Source of the DNA: Neisseria uirgultaei
GTDB lineage: Bacteria; Pseudomonadota; Gammaproteobacteria; Burkholderiales; Neisseriaceae
Direction of reading: 5' to 3'
Assembly (NCBI RefSeq): GCF_962719845.1
Contig: NZ_CAUIYF010000012.1
Coordinates: forward strand, 1-62,755
Length of the DNA: 62,755 bases
Below the pieces are notes generated by a model. It did not search any database. It was not told the DNA's origin and saw only the letters and a list, made by a program, of their open reading frames with translations. Both the position numbers and the translations under genes were made by a program. Shown here one piece after another: positions 19,907 to 29,595 of this stretch. Within the stretch, counting starts at the first letter, position 1. Every line of letters begins with the position of its first letter.

Positions 19907-20233
19907 GAAATAAACACCTTTAAAAAATCTGCACCTATAATTAAAAAATGAACTGTTATGCTAATTTAGCAAGCCGTAGCCCGCATGTAGGGTGTGTGCG
20001 GAACGCACGCACGTGTTCCCCATTTTCCCTGCAACCCCAACCCGCCGCGTGCGTGCCTTGCGGCACACCCTACCACTTGGGTTTAAAGGTCGTCTGAAAA
20101 AATGCTCGCGACGTTTGTTCTATCTGCCTTGCGATAAAGGCTACCTGAAAAATTCCTGCTGTTGATATTTTGGTGACTCTTTTTCAGACGACTTTTTGCG
20201 TTTTTATTTTGCACAGGCCGTCTGAAAACTTCC
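19907..20233. other. Foreign-looking spacer with mixed DUS dialects
   Basis: 327 bp, no gene. An imperfect inverted repeat (19988-20014 with 20047-20072; arms TAGGGTGTG.../...CACACCCTA) lies beside four uptake-like sequences: AGGTCGTCTGAA (20087-20098), AGGCTACCTGAA (20138-20149), a TTCAGACGACTT variant (20183-20194) and AGGCCGTCTGAA (20215-20226). Confidence 0.75.
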
Positions 20234-20491
20234 TTAAAAACTGGTAATAAACGTAATCAGACCCAAAATGATGCCGGGGATGTTTGCCAGTATGACGGGG
20301 TAGTCGCGTTTTTCTTTCAAAAAGCCGTAGGCAACCCATAATGTGCAGTTGATGGCGGCGACGAAGGGTTGCAGCGGCGAGCCGTGGTTGCCTGCGAGGT
20401 TATTTTGGATTTGCGGGATGTAGGAAACGTACATACCCACGGCGGTCAGGGTGGCGGCGGCGGAAAGGATGCGCATTTGTTTTTCAGTCAA
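20234..20491 (-). CDS. SemiSWEET-family small sugar transporter
   Basis: 85 aa with three predicted membrane helices and the signature PQ motif (YVSYIPQIQ), followed by the N-rich loop and a second helix (FVAAINCTLWVAYGFL). SemiSWEETs work as dimers that move sugars passively across the inner membrane; the substrate here is unknown. I chose the TTG at 20491 because AAAGGA lies just upstream (20498-20503 on this strand); ATG 20476 would remove only five residues. It lies downstream of carA on the same strand. Confidence 0.78.
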   Translation of the reverse strand: MTEKQMRILSAAATLTAVGMYVSYIPQIQNNLAGNHGSPLQPFVAAINCTLWVAYGFLKEKRDYPVILANIPGIILGLITFITSF

Positions 20492-20570
20492 AATAGTCCT
20501 TTCTGATTTTGGGGCGGCAAACGGTGTCGGGATGCCGTCCGTATGCCTTGTATCGGAATCTGTCTGCGTT

Positions 20571-20603
20571 TTCAGACGGCATACTTTTCGGATGCCGTCT
20601 GAA
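20571..20603. terminator. Inverted DUS pair after carA
   Basis: TTCAGACGGC (20571-20580) and GCCGTCTGAA (20594-20603) lie just beyond the carA stop, between carA and the semiSWEET gene. Confidence 0.7.
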
Positions 20604-20612
20604 ACAGCCGGC

Positions 20613-21743
20613 TTATTGTTTTGCAGCCTCCATATTGCCAATGAATTTGTCGAACAGGTAACCGACATCTTGCGGGCCGGGGCTGGCTTCGGGGTGTCCT
20701 TGGAAGCAGAACACGGGTTTGTCGGTCAGTTCGATGCCTTGCAAGGTGTTGTCAAACAAGGACTTGTGGGTAATGCGCGCGTTGGCGGGCAGGGTGTCGG
20801 CATCGACGGCGAAACCGTGGTTTTGGCTGGTGATGACGACTTTGCCGCTGTCCAAGTCTTGTACGGGGTGGTTCGCGCCGTGATGGCTGAAGCGCATTTT
20901 CAGGGTTTTCGCGCCGATGGCGAGGCTGATGAGCTGGTGTCCCAAGCAGATGCCGAAAATCGGTTTGCCGCTTTCCATCAGTTTTTGTACGGCTTTGATG
21001 GCGTAGTCGCAAGGTTCGGGGTCGCCGGGGCCGTTGGACAGGAATACGCCGTCGGGATTGAGTGCCAACACGTCTTCCGCACTGGTTTGTGCGGGGACGA
21101 CGGTCAGGCGGCAGCCGCGCGAGGCGAGCATACGCAGGATGTTGGTTTTCACGCCGAAATCGTAGGCGACGACGTGGTAAGGCTGTTCGTCAGGGGTAAC
21201 GAAACCTTTGCCCAATTCCCATTCGCCTTCCGTCCATTCGTAAGTTTCCGTGCAGGAAACTTCTTTTGCCAAGTCTTTGCCGACCATGCTGCCGAACGCG
21301 GCGATGAGTTCTTGTGCTTTTTCAACCGTAGCGTCCGCACCTGTCAGAATCGCGCCGCCTTGTGCGCCTTTTTCGCGCAACAGCGTGGTCAGGCGGCGGG
21401 TATCGATGTCGGCGATGGCAACGGTTTTGTTGCGTACCAGATAGTCGTGCAGGCTTTCGGAGGCGCGGAAGTTGCTGTGCAAGAGCGGCAGGTCGCGGAT
21501 AATCAGGCCGGCGGCGTAAACGCTGCGGCTTTCTTCATCTTCGGCGTTGGTGCCGGTATTACCGATGTGGGGGTAGGTGAGGGTAACGATTTGTTTGCAG
21601 TAGGACGGGTCGGTCAGGATTTCCTGATAGCCGGTCATCGAAGTATTGAACACGACTTCGCCGGAAGTCGAACCTTCGTAACCGATTGATGTGCCGTGAA
21701 ATACGCTGCCGTCAGCGAGGACGAGGAGGGCGGGGGTGCTCAT
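20613..21743 (-). CDS. carA: Carbamoyl-phosphate synthase small subunit (glutaminase)
   Basis: Supplies ammonia from glutamine to CarB. The protein has 376 aa from ATG 21743 (MSTPALLVLADGSVF). The N-terminal small-subunit domain is followed by a class I glutamine amidotransferase with nucleophile elbow GICLGHQ and the catalytic HPEASPGP histidine/glutamate. The gene is separated from carB by the semiSWEET gene and a restriction-modification system, a locus known to be variable in neisseriae. A hairpin with a T9 tail in its leader (21830-21867) suggests attenuation. Confidence 0.97.
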   Translation of the reverse strand: MSTPALLVLADGSVFHGTSIGYEGSTSGEVVFNTSMTGYQEILTDPSYCKQIVTLTYPHIGNTGTNAEDEESRSVYAAGLIIRDLPLLHSNFRASESLHDYLVRNKTVAIADIDTRRLTTLLREKGAQGGAILTGADATVEKAQELIAAFGSMVGKDLAKEVSCTETYEWTEGEWELGKGFVTPDEQPYHVVAYDFGVKTNILRMLASRGCRLTVVPAQTSAEDVLALNPDGVFLSNGPGDPEPCDYAIKAVQKLMESGKPIFGICLGHQLISLAIGAKTLKMRFSHHGANHPVQDLDSGKVVITSQNHGFAVDADTLPANARITHKSLFDNTLQGIELTDKPVFCFQGHPEASPGPQDVGYLFDKFIGNMEAAKQ

Positions 21744-21829
21744 GAGTGGGAATCCTGTTTTTAATAAAATTCTTGACAATGCCGTCTGAAGGGACTTCGG
21801 CAGGGTCATCCGGTCGGAAAAATCCGGTC

Positions 21830-21867
21830 AAAAAAAAACACGCCGCGCAAGAAAGGCGCGTAACGTG
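21830..21867 (-). promoter_or_regulatory. Attenuator-like terminator in the carA leader
   Basis: On the minus strand CGCGC/GCGCG (loop 7) within CACG/CGTG arms is followed by nine T residues. It lies about 87 bp before the carA start. A 63-codon open frame begins at ATG 21903 and runs through the hairpin, overlapping the carA start, so it may act as a leader peptide. Regulation by pyrimidines is inferred, not shown. Confidence 0.55.
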
Positions 21868-21999
21868 CTTTTCGGGCAAGTGCCTATACCCTGAAAGCAG
21901 CATATTTTAAGACGAAACATACCCGATTTCAAGCGCAAACGCGTCCGGCGGGCCTGTATGTTCGCGCGAAAACGGAAATCCGCGGCGTAAAACCGCCCG

Positions 22000-23732
22000 C
22001 CCCGCGCCCACTATGCCCGTTACGCATTTCCCCACGTCCGCCCGGCGAAACTATGGGAATACCCAAACCGTCAGGAATACCCGAACCGTCAGGAATACCA
22101 AATCGTTAGAAATACCCGAACCGTCAGAAATATCCGAACCGTCATTCCCGCGCAGGCGGGAATCCAGACCCGTCGGTGCAGAAACTTATCGGGTAAAACT
22201 GAAGGTTTCTCCAGTCCTGAGTCCTAGATTCCCACTTTCGTGGGAATGACGGGATGTAGGTTTCCTTAACCCTGCATTCTAGATTCCCGCCTGCGCGGGA
22301 ATGACGGCGCATAAGTTTTTGTGTTGATTTGAGTACGCCGCAGGGTGTTGCGTAGGGTAGGTTTCAGCACACCGATTCCGCCGATTCCAACACCTCCTCC
22401 ATATCCCGCCATTTTCAGACGGCATCGGTTTGACGGCGTTTCATTTGCCGCCCCCCTCCCGAAAAACGCAAAAAATGCCGTCTGAAAGCACCGCAGGGTG
22501 GGCTTCAGCCCACCGATTCCATCAATCCCACATTTCCACCGTTTTCATCGAATACACCGAATCCGCCCCTTTTCACAATCCAGTCCTACGCAATTGAACC
22601 ATCATTCCCGCGCAGGCGGGAATCCAGACCCGTCGGTGCAGAAACTTATCGGGTAAAACTGAAGGTTTTTCCAGTCCTGAGTCCTAGATTCCCGCCTGCG
22701 CGGGAATGACGGCGCATAAGTTTCCGTGTTGATTTGAGTACGCCGCAGGGTGTTGCGTAGGGTAGGTTTCAGCACACCGATTCCGCCGATTCCAACACCT
22801 CCGCCGTATCCCGCCATTTTCAGACGGCATCGGTTTGACGGCGTTTCATTTGCCGCCCCCTCCCGAAAAACGCAAAAAATGCCGTCTGAAAGCACCGCAG
22901 GGTAGGCTTCAGCCCACCGATTCCATCAATCCCACATTTCCACCGTTTTCATCGAATACACCGAATCCGCCCCTTTTCACAATCCGGTTCTACGCAACTG
23001 AACCGTCATTCCCGCGCAGGCGGGAATCCAGACCTTTCCGCACGGAAACTTATCGGGTATAACGGTTTCTTGAGATTTCACGTCCTAGATTCCCGCCTGC
23101 GCGGGAATGACGGCATCGGTTTGACGGCGTTTCATTTGCCGCCCCCATCCCGAAAAACGCAAAAAATGCCGTCTGAAAGCACCGCAGGGTAGGCTTCAGT
23201 CCACCGATTCCATCAATCCCACATTTCCACCGACCCTAACGATTCCATTAATGTTACCAAACCCACCAATTCCACCGAATACACCAATATTACCCATCCC
23301 GTAAATTCCCCAATTCCACCGAATACCCCGAATCCGCCCCTTTTCACAATCCGGTTCTACGCAACTGAACCGTCATTCCCGCAAAGGCGGGAATCCAGAC
23401 CTGTCGGTGCGGAAACTTATCGGGTAAAACTGAAGGTTTCTCCAGTCCTGAGTTCTAGATTCCCACTTTCGTGGGAATGACGGGATGTAGGTTTCCTTAA
23501 TCCCGCATTCTAGATTTCCGCCTGCGCGGGAATGACGGCGCATAAGTTTCCGTGTTGATTTGAGTTTTGGTATTTTTGCCCGACGGGGTGAAAAATACAG
23601 TTGCTACGGTTCGATGTGCGGACAAATCTGGATTCCCGCCTGCGCGGGAATGACGGCATCGGTTTGACGGCGTTTCCCCCCCCTCCCGAATTTGTCGGCG
23701 TTTCATTTGCCCCCCTCCGAAAAACGCAAAAA
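22000..23732. repeat. Intergenic repeat block between carA and pilC
   Basis: About 1.7 kb without a gene. It holds several dRS3 units plus four copies of a longer module whose GGCATCGGTTTGACGGCG marker starts at 22421, 22826, 23112 and 23655. Modules include DUS sequences, a C-rich CCGCCCCC patch and an ATTCCA-rich stretch. A pentanucleotide-like CGTCAGGAATA repeat lies at 22068-22095. Confidence 0.85.
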
Positions 23733-23762
23733 ATGCCGTCTGAAGGGCTTTCAGACGGCATT
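23733..23762. terminator. Inverted DUS terminator after pilC
   Basis: GCCGTCTGAA (23735-23744) and TTCAGACGGC (23750-23759), a tight hairpin 27 bp beyond the pilC stop. Confidence 0.8.
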
Positions 23763-23789
23763 TGTGGGGGAATCGGCCGTGCGGGCGGG

Positions 23790-26700
23790 TCAGAAGAAGA
23801 CTTCGCGCCAGCTTACCCGTTTCATATTGCAGATCGGGCCGGCAACGTCCAAGTCGGACATATCGTTCATCAGCAGCGTGTGCACGCCTTTGCTGAAGAA
23901 GCAGCGGTTGCCGGATTTTTGGAAGGGGGTGTTGTCATTGCCGCTGCCGCCCGCGTCGCCGTCTGCCGTTGTCGGGTGATCGCTTGTTTTTTGGCTGTCC
24001 AAATAGCTTGCGGTCAGCAGTTTCGGATAAACATATCCGCTCGGGCAGACGGTTTCAGTGCCTTTTTCCATACAGCCCACGGGGATATTGTTGCCTTTTG
24101 CGTCTTTTTTCTCGCCGACTTTTTTTGCCACGCGGTTATCCGGTACGACGGGGCGCGCGCTTTTCTTCGTCAGCTTGCCGCCGTCGGCGGTATTGATGCC
24201 CAAGAATGCCGTTTCCGCGCCGCAGCCGTTGGCATTGTAGTTGCGGATGGTTACAAAGGCGGTACGCAATACCACGGTCGGTTTGACGGTAACGCGCTGT
24301 CCGGCTTCCAATTTCACTACCCAGCCCTTGTCGCCCGAGCCGTCAGACCTTTTGTAGTCGCTCAAGAACAGCGTATTGTTGCTGTCTTTTGTCAGCACTT
24401 GTTCGAGCAACCCTTTGCCCAGCCCGTCTTGTGCCGGCAAAGAGTCCGTATCGTTATCGAAAATACCGTAAACAGATTGGATTTCTTGGCTTGCCACATC
24501 TTCTTCGGTCAAATCGCTGCCCGTGCCGAAGATGACGACGCGTTTGTCTTTCAGTTGGGAAACGGCGGGCGCGGAAGTAATCGGCTTCGTGCCTTGGAAA
24601 ATGGCGCGTGCAGACCATCTGGTCGGGTCGTTGCCGCCCAAATCAAAGCGGTACATATTCCCGCCACGGTCGCCGGCATAGGCGATATCGACAATGCCGT
24701 CCAAATCCGTATCGACAAGCGTGGGGGACGAAAGCCCGCCCTTGCCGCCGGGTACGGCAATTTTTGCAATCAGCGTGCCGCTGCTTTCCAAATCATACAC
24801 ATACAGCGCGGTTGTATTTTCTTGGCTGTCAATGTCCTTAGTCGCATAACCGGAGGCGAGGAAGGCGGCGTATTTGCCGTTGTGGGTTTTGCCGATTTGC
24901 GGCGTGCCGACGGTGTAGCCCAAGCCGTTATCTTTTACATCAAACAGGGAAACGCCGGTCTGGTTGCTTTCGGCTTTGGTCAAATCCAAGGCATACGCGC
25001 CTTTGCCGCCCTGACCCATCGCGCCGAACATAAACACGCGGTTTTGCCCGTTTAAGCCAACTTGGCGCAAGACAAAGCCGCCGTCCACGCCGTACAAACC
25101 GCCCGTGTAGTTTTCGTTGGCAAAGTTATGAAGGTCTTTTGCCAAAGTGGAATCCGCGTTATCCAAATCTTTGCGCGGCATTTCACCGGGGATGTAGCTG
25201 AGCTTCAGATTGTAGCTACCGTCATTGTTGCGTTTGAAAATATGCACCATCCCGTCGTTCGCGGCGGTTGCCAGATAGTCGCCGACCGCCGTTACCGGGC
25301 TGTTGACGATGTCGCCCAAATCGCGCTTGCCGTTGTCGCGGATGCGGTATTGCTGGCTATACAGTTTGCCGCGTGTTGAAGCGTCTATCGCATTGTTAAA
25401 ATAGTTAAACTGATTGTCGTTTCCATCGCGCCTGTCGGTCCAGCGCAATAACACGTTTTTCCACTCTTGCTGATTATTCCCATTATCGCCGATACCGAAC
25501 GTGCTATTCGTAATGCCGTTAATATTGCTGTCGCTCAAGGATACGCCGTTTGCCAAGCGGATTGCCGCCTTGCGTCCGATAAAGACGGGTTCGGTAAACC
25601 CTTTGCTTGGCAGATAATCCGCGCCGCCTTTTTTCTTATTGTCTTTATCCAAGGTGTAAAAGAGGATGCGGCTGCTTGCCGACTTGGGATCGGTAACGAC
25701 CGCCGCCGCCTTGCCCGGGAAACCCGCGCCCAAAGGGGCGGGGGCGACGATGGCGTATTGGCTGCCGTCCGGGGCGGCAGCGGTATATTGAGGCCGCGTA
25801 CAGCCGCCCGCGCCTATGCTCGGAAGCTGGAGTTTTACGTCGATATGACCTTGTTCATGTATCTTATACAAAGTACCTGTCCGTCCCCTGCCGTTTGCGT
25901 TATGCGGCATAAAGTTGAAGTCGGGCATATTAATCTCGCCCAGTTTGATTTCTTGGGCGTTGAGGTTGCTCGGAGTGCCCAGCAGATGCAACTTGGCGCG
26001 CATGGAGAAGGCTCTGCCGTTGCTTCTTTCCCCTGTCGGCTGGGTAATCATTTCGTTTATCAGCGTATGGTCATTATTAATGGTTATCCATTGCGGCGCA
26101 GTGCCGCTCGATTTAGTCAATTGGAAGGAAACGCCCAACCACGGATGGTCTTTCAGCTTGTATATCGGCAGACCGTCCGGACTGATTCCCGCCGATGTGG
26201 GATCGAGTGCGCTGTCCTTAAAGTTGAAATAAAATTTAAAAGGCAAATCGGGACACTGGCGGCTTTGATTCGACGATCCGGTCGCAACATTCTTAAGGGC
26301 ACAGCTGATGCCGGTAAAATCGTAACCCATTTTCCCTTTGTGAACGGTCGTCAGCCAATTGTCGGTCTTGCGCCCCGCCATATTGTCGGCATCAAGCCCG
26401 GAAACCTTGCCCCACAGCGGGGCGGAACCGCCGCCGAGGATCAGCTTGCCGACCTTGCCCGCAAGTAGCGTGTCGGTGTTTGCGTAGGTAAATTCATTAG
26501 TTAGCGACAAGACAAAATTACATTCGGCAGATCCGGGCGTGATTCCCAAATCAGTACACACTTGTTTTAAACTTACTGAGCCAAATTTGCCTGATGGTAT
26601 AGACAGTTTCTTACCTGTGCGTACGCCCTGACCGCCGGGTATCTTACCGCCTTCTACGCTGCCGTCGTCGTTGACGATAAAGTTGAAAGTTTCACTATCG

Positions 26701-26795
26701 CCCGCGCCGAACGCCTGTTGGGACGATGCCGCCAAGAGCATCGCGGTATAAATCGCGGTATGGCGGAGCAAGTGCCGTTTGGGTGTTTTTTTCAT
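23790..26795 (-). CDS. pilC: Type IV pilus tip-associated adhesin PilC (PilY1 family)
   Basis: Adhesin and regulator of type IV pilus assembly; 1001 aa. The signal peptide covers about residues 1-30 (MKKTPKRHLLRHTAIYTAMLL, ending AFGA). The variable N-terminal half is followed by a C-terminal PilY1-type beta-propeller with a calcium loop of the D-x-D-x-D-G type (VDTDLDGIVDIAYAGD). The gene ends SWREVFF. Its place beside carA and its REP2 leader agree with pilC1. There is no poly-G run in the signal-peptide region, so the classical slippage switch is absent; the only homopolymer near the start is A7 at codons 2-4. Expression is probably set by the REP2 region (26800-26931). Confidence 0.92.
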   Translation of the reverse strand: MKKTPKRHLLRHTAIYTAMLLAASSQQAFGAGDSETFNFIVNDDGSVEGGKIPGGQGVRTGKKLSIPSGKFGSVSLKQVCTDLGITPGSAECNFVLSLTNEFTYANTDTLLAGKVGKLILGGGSAPLWGKVSGLDADNMAGRKTDNWLTTVHKGKMGYDFTGISCALKNVATGSSNQSRQCPDLPFKFYFNFKDSALDPTSAGISPDGLPIYKLKDHPWLGVSFQLTKSSGTAPQWITINNDHTLINEMITQPTGERSNGRAFSMRAKLHLLGTPSNLNAQEIKLGEINMPDFNFMPHNANGRGRTGTLYKIHEQGHIDVKLQLPSIGAGGCTRPQYTAAAPDGSQYAIVAPAPLGAGFPGKAAAVVTDPKSASSRILFYTLDKDNKKKGGADYLPSKGFTEPVFIGRKAAIRLANGVSLSDSNINGITNSTFGIGDNGNNQQEWKNVLLRWTDRRDGNDNQFNYFNNAIDASTRGKLYSQQYRIRDNGKRDLGDIVNSPVTAVGDYLATAANDGMVHIFKRNNDGSYNLKLSYIPGEMPRKDLDNADSTLAKDLHNFANENYTGGLYGVDGGFVLRQVGLNGQNRVFMFGAMGQGGKGAYALDLTKAESNQTGVSLFDVKDNGLGYTVGTPQIGKTHNGKYAAFLASGYATKDIDSQENTTALYVYDLESSGTLIAKIAVPGGKGGLSSPTLVDTDLDGIVDIAYAGDRGGNMYRFDLGGNDPTRWSARAIFQGTKPITSAPAVSQLKDKRVVIFGTGSDLTEEDVASQEIQSVYGIFDNDTDSLPAQDGLGKGLLEQVLTKDSNNTLFLSDYKRSDGSGDKGWVVKLEAGQRVTVKPTVVLRTAFVTIRNYNANGCGAETAFLGINTADGGKLTKKSARPVVPDNRVAKKVGEKKDAKGNNIPVGCMEKGTETVCPSGYVYPKLLTASYLDSQKTSDHPTTADGDAGGSGNDNTPFQKSGNRCFFSKGVHTLLMNDMSDLDVAGPICNMKRVSWREVFF

Positions 26796-26799
26796 GCCG

Positions 26800-26931
26800 T
26801 TTTCCTTTTTTGGTTGAAACCTCGCCCTTTAGGGCGGTAGAATCAGACTTTGTTTGGGAGGGGGGTAACCCCTTCCAAATCAGGGCAACACATAGGGCGA
26901 CGCTTTATGTGCCGCCCTGCGTGCTGAAACA
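26800..26931 (-). repeat. REP2/CREN element upstream of pilC
   Basis: Minus-strand copy of the crgA REP2 unit, with CCGCCCTAAAGGGCG and a GGAAGGGGTTACCCC core, ending in an AAGGAAA ribosome binding site 6 bases from the pilC ATG. In meningococci this element is reported to induce pilC1 on host-cell contact. Confidence 0.85.
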
Positions 26932-27038
26932 TAGGTTTCGCAGGGTGTTTCGCGGGTTTTGCAGGGAGGGCTGTAGGGCGGGCTTCAGCCCACTCTATGG
27001 CGCACCTTGCGAATCTGCCTTATAAAAAAACCGAACCG

Positions 27039-28090
27039 TCATTCCCGCGCAGGCGGGAATCTAGGACACGGAATCTCAAGAAACCGTTTTATCCGATAAG
27101 TTTCTGCGCCGAAAGACCTGGATTCCCGCCTGCGCGGGAATGACGAATCCATCCGCAGGGAAACCTGCACCGCGTCATTCCCGCAAACCTACATCCCGTC
27201 ATTCCCACGAAAGTGGGAATCTAGAACGCAAAATCTCAAGAAACCGTTTTATCCGATAAGTTTCCGCACCGAAAGGCCTGGATTCCCGCTTTCGCGGGAA
27301 TGACGGCGCATCGGTTTCCGTGCGGACGAGTCCGGATTCCTGCCCGGCTGTAAATATCGCAATATGCGCCGTGATGCGGATTTTCACGACAACCGTCATT
27401 CCCGCGCAGGCGGGAATCCAGAACACGTCCGCACAGAAACCTGCATCACGTCATTCCCACGAACCTACATTCCGTCATTCCCACGAAAGTGGGAATCCAG
27501 AACGTAAAATCTAAAGAAACCGTTTTACCCGATAAGTTTCTGTGCCGAAAGGCCTGGATTCCCGCTTTCGCGGGAATGATGAATCCATCCGCACGGAAAC
27601 CTGCATCACGTCATTCCCACGAACCTACATCCCGTCATTCCCACGAAAGTGGGAATCTAGGATGCGGAATCTAAAGAAACCGTTTTATCCGATAAGTTTC
27701 CGTGCGGAAAGGTCTGGATTCCCGCTTTCGCGGGAATGACGGAGTATTGGTTTCCGTACGGACGAGTCCGGATTCCCGCCTGCGCGGGAATGACGGACGG
27801 GAACGGCGCACGGGCATTGCCGGAATCTTTTGTATTTCCATTATCATACTCTTTTTAATGCGCTATTCCAAGAATATGATGCCCTCCGGCGGTATCGCGC
27901 CTTGCGAAACCATAAAATACCTAAACCGTCATTCCCGCGCAGGCGGGAATCTAGAACCGTCGGTGCGGAAACTTATCGGGTAAAACGGTTTCTTGAGATT
28001 TTACGTCCTAGATTCCCGCCTGCGCGGGAATGACGGAGTATAAGTTTCTATGCGGACAAATTCAGATTCCTGCCTGTGTGGGAATGACGG
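27039..28090. repeat. dRS3 array upstream of pilC
   Basis: About 1 kb of dRS3 units (both the GCGCAGGC and ACGAAAGT spacer types) alternating with an approximately 50-bp unit containing AAACCGTTTTATCCGATAAG. With the REP2 copy it fills the pilC-apbC gap. There is no gene. Confidence 0.9.
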
Positions 28091-28142
28091 CATATCAGCG
28101 GCGCGGAGTTTCAGACGGCGTTGCGGTTTCGGGGGCAGTGCT

Positions 28143-29222
28143 TTATTCGACGACGATTTTGGGGAAGCGGCTGCTGAAGTCTTTGCCTTTGTCGGCAATG
28201 CCCAGGGCGATTTGGAATGCGGCATCGGTGTAGATTTTGGCGATGGCGGGGTGTTCGTCGAACAGTTGTGCCGTCGTGCCGCCGTCCATCGCTTCGCGCA
28301 CGGGCAGGCTTAGGGGGAGCTGTCCGAGCAGGGGGACGTTGAGGCGTGCCGCCAAATCTTTGCCGCCGTCCGTGCCGAACAGGGCTTCGCTGTGTCCGCA
28401 GTTGGTGCAGATGTGGACGGACATATTTTCCAATACGCCCAAAATGGGGATGTTGACTTTGCGGAACATATCCACGGCTTTGCGCGCGTCTATCAGGGCG
28501 ATGTCCTGCGGCGTGGTTACGATGACCGATCCGGTTACGGGGATGCGCTGGGACAGCGTGAGTTGGATGTCGCCCGTGCCGGGGGGCAGGTCGATGAAAA
28601 GATAGTCCACTTCGTCCCACTCGCTTTGGAACATCAGCTGCTGCAAGGCTTGGCTGACCATCGGGCCGCGCCAGACGACGGCTTGGTCGGTATCGACGAG
28701 AAAGCCGATGGACATGACCTGTATGCCGTCTGAAGATTCGACGGGAATGAGTTTTTGGTTTTTCTGATCGGGTTTGCGGTCGTGTACGCCCAGCATCGTG
28801 GGCTGGCTCGGGCCGTAAAGGTCGGCATCGAGCACGCCGACGCGCGCGCCCATGCGCGCCATCGCAGTGGCAAGGTTGGCGGTGGTTGTTGATTTGCCCA
28901 CGCCGCCTTTTCCCGATGCGACGGCAATAATGTTTTTTACACCTTTAATGGTGGTAACGCCGGGCTGGACTTTGTGTGTGCCGATTTCCGTGTCCATGGA
29001 CAGATGGATGTGTGTGTCGCCTGTCAGCGGCATCAGGATTTCCTGTATGCGGTCGGCTGTTTCTGAGGCAATGTGCGCGACAGGGAAACCGAAATGCAGG
29101 GCGATATGGATGCCGTCTGAATGCTGTTCGACCGAGCGGACGGCCTTTTCGCTGCCGAGTGTGCGTGCCGTATTCGGGATGCCGACAGTTTCAAGGAGGG
29201 TGCGGATGTTTTGTATATTCAT
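28143..29222 (-). CDS. apbC: Iron-sulfur cluster carrier protein ApbC/Mrp
   Basis: ATPase that binds and delivers Fe-S clusters. The protein has 359 aa from ATG 29222. An N-terminal DUF59-like domain precedes the P-loop domain with the deviant Walker A SGKGGVGKSTTTANLA, Walker B LFIDLPPGTGD, and the cluster-binding CTNC motif of the Mrp/Nbp35 family. It is transcribed toward pilC's repeat region and has no co-oriented neighbours. Confidence 0.95.
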   Translation of the reverse strand: MNIQNIRTLLETVGIPNTARTLGSEKAVRSVEQHSDGIHIALHFGFPVAHIASETADRIQEILMPLTGDTHIHLSMDTEIGTHKVQPGVTTIKGVKNIIAVASGKGGVGKSTTTANLATAMARMGARVGVLDADLYGPSQPTMLGVHDRKPDQKNQKLIPVESSDGIQVMSIGFLVDTDQAVVWRGPMVSQALQQLMFQSEWDEVDYLFIDLPPGTGDIQLTLSQRIPVTGSVIVTTPQDIALIDARKAVDMFRKVNIPILGVLENMSVHICTNCGHSEALFGTDGGKDLAARLNVPLLGQLPLSLPVREAMDGGTTAQLFDEHPAIAKIYTDAAFQIALGIADKGKDFSSRFPKIVVE

Positions 29223-29400
29223 GATGTGTGCCTCTGTTCGCAAGTTGGGTGAGAGGAAGATAGACGGAAAGTGTACATGATTTTGGGCAGTTTGCTTTTT
29301 TCTTGTGTGAACTTTTACACGATATGGGCAGGATTGTGAAAATCCGTTGCCAAAATATTCCGTGCAAACAGCAGTCTGTAATTAAGTCTGTAAAAATTGC

Positions 29401-29428
29401 TTGACGGTGGGGAGAGGAGTTGTATAAT
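29401..29428 (+). promoter_or_regulatory. Strong promoter of tRNA-Lys
   Basis: TTGACG (29401-29406) and perfect TATAAT (29423-29428) with a 16-bp spacer, 12 bp before the tRNA. Confidence 0.8.
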
Positions 29429-29440
29429 GCACAGCTTATC

Positions 29441-29516
29441 GGGTCGTTAGCTCAGCCGGTAGAGCAGCGGACTTTTAATCCGTTGGTCGAGCGTTCGAAT
29501 CGCTCACGACCCACCA
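29441..29516 (+). tRNA. tRNA-Lys (anticodon TTT)
   Basis: 76 nt including an encoded CCA. The acceptor stem pairs GGGTCGT with ACGACCC, and the T-arm is GTTCGAATC. The anticodon loop CTTTTAA (29472-29478) gives TTT at 29474-29476. A terminator hairpin follows at 29528. Confidence 0.96.
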
Positions 29517-29527
29517 GATAACCGGAA

Positions 29528-29552
29528 GCCAAGTTTTAAGACTTGGCTTTTT
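29528..29552 (+). terminator. Rho-independent terminator after tRNA-Lys
   Basis: GCCAAGT/ACTTGGC stem with a T6 tail. Confidence 0.85.
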
Positions 29553-29595
29553 TGTTTGCCTGCCGGTTGCGCGGGCGTACCGTTTGCGGGGGCGT

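Noticed and set aside
27199..28233. Several short open frames in the dRS3 array upstream of pilC
   Set aside because: They translate the repeats themselves (SFPRRRESR, DSRLRGNDG), as expected from dRS3 in many frames.
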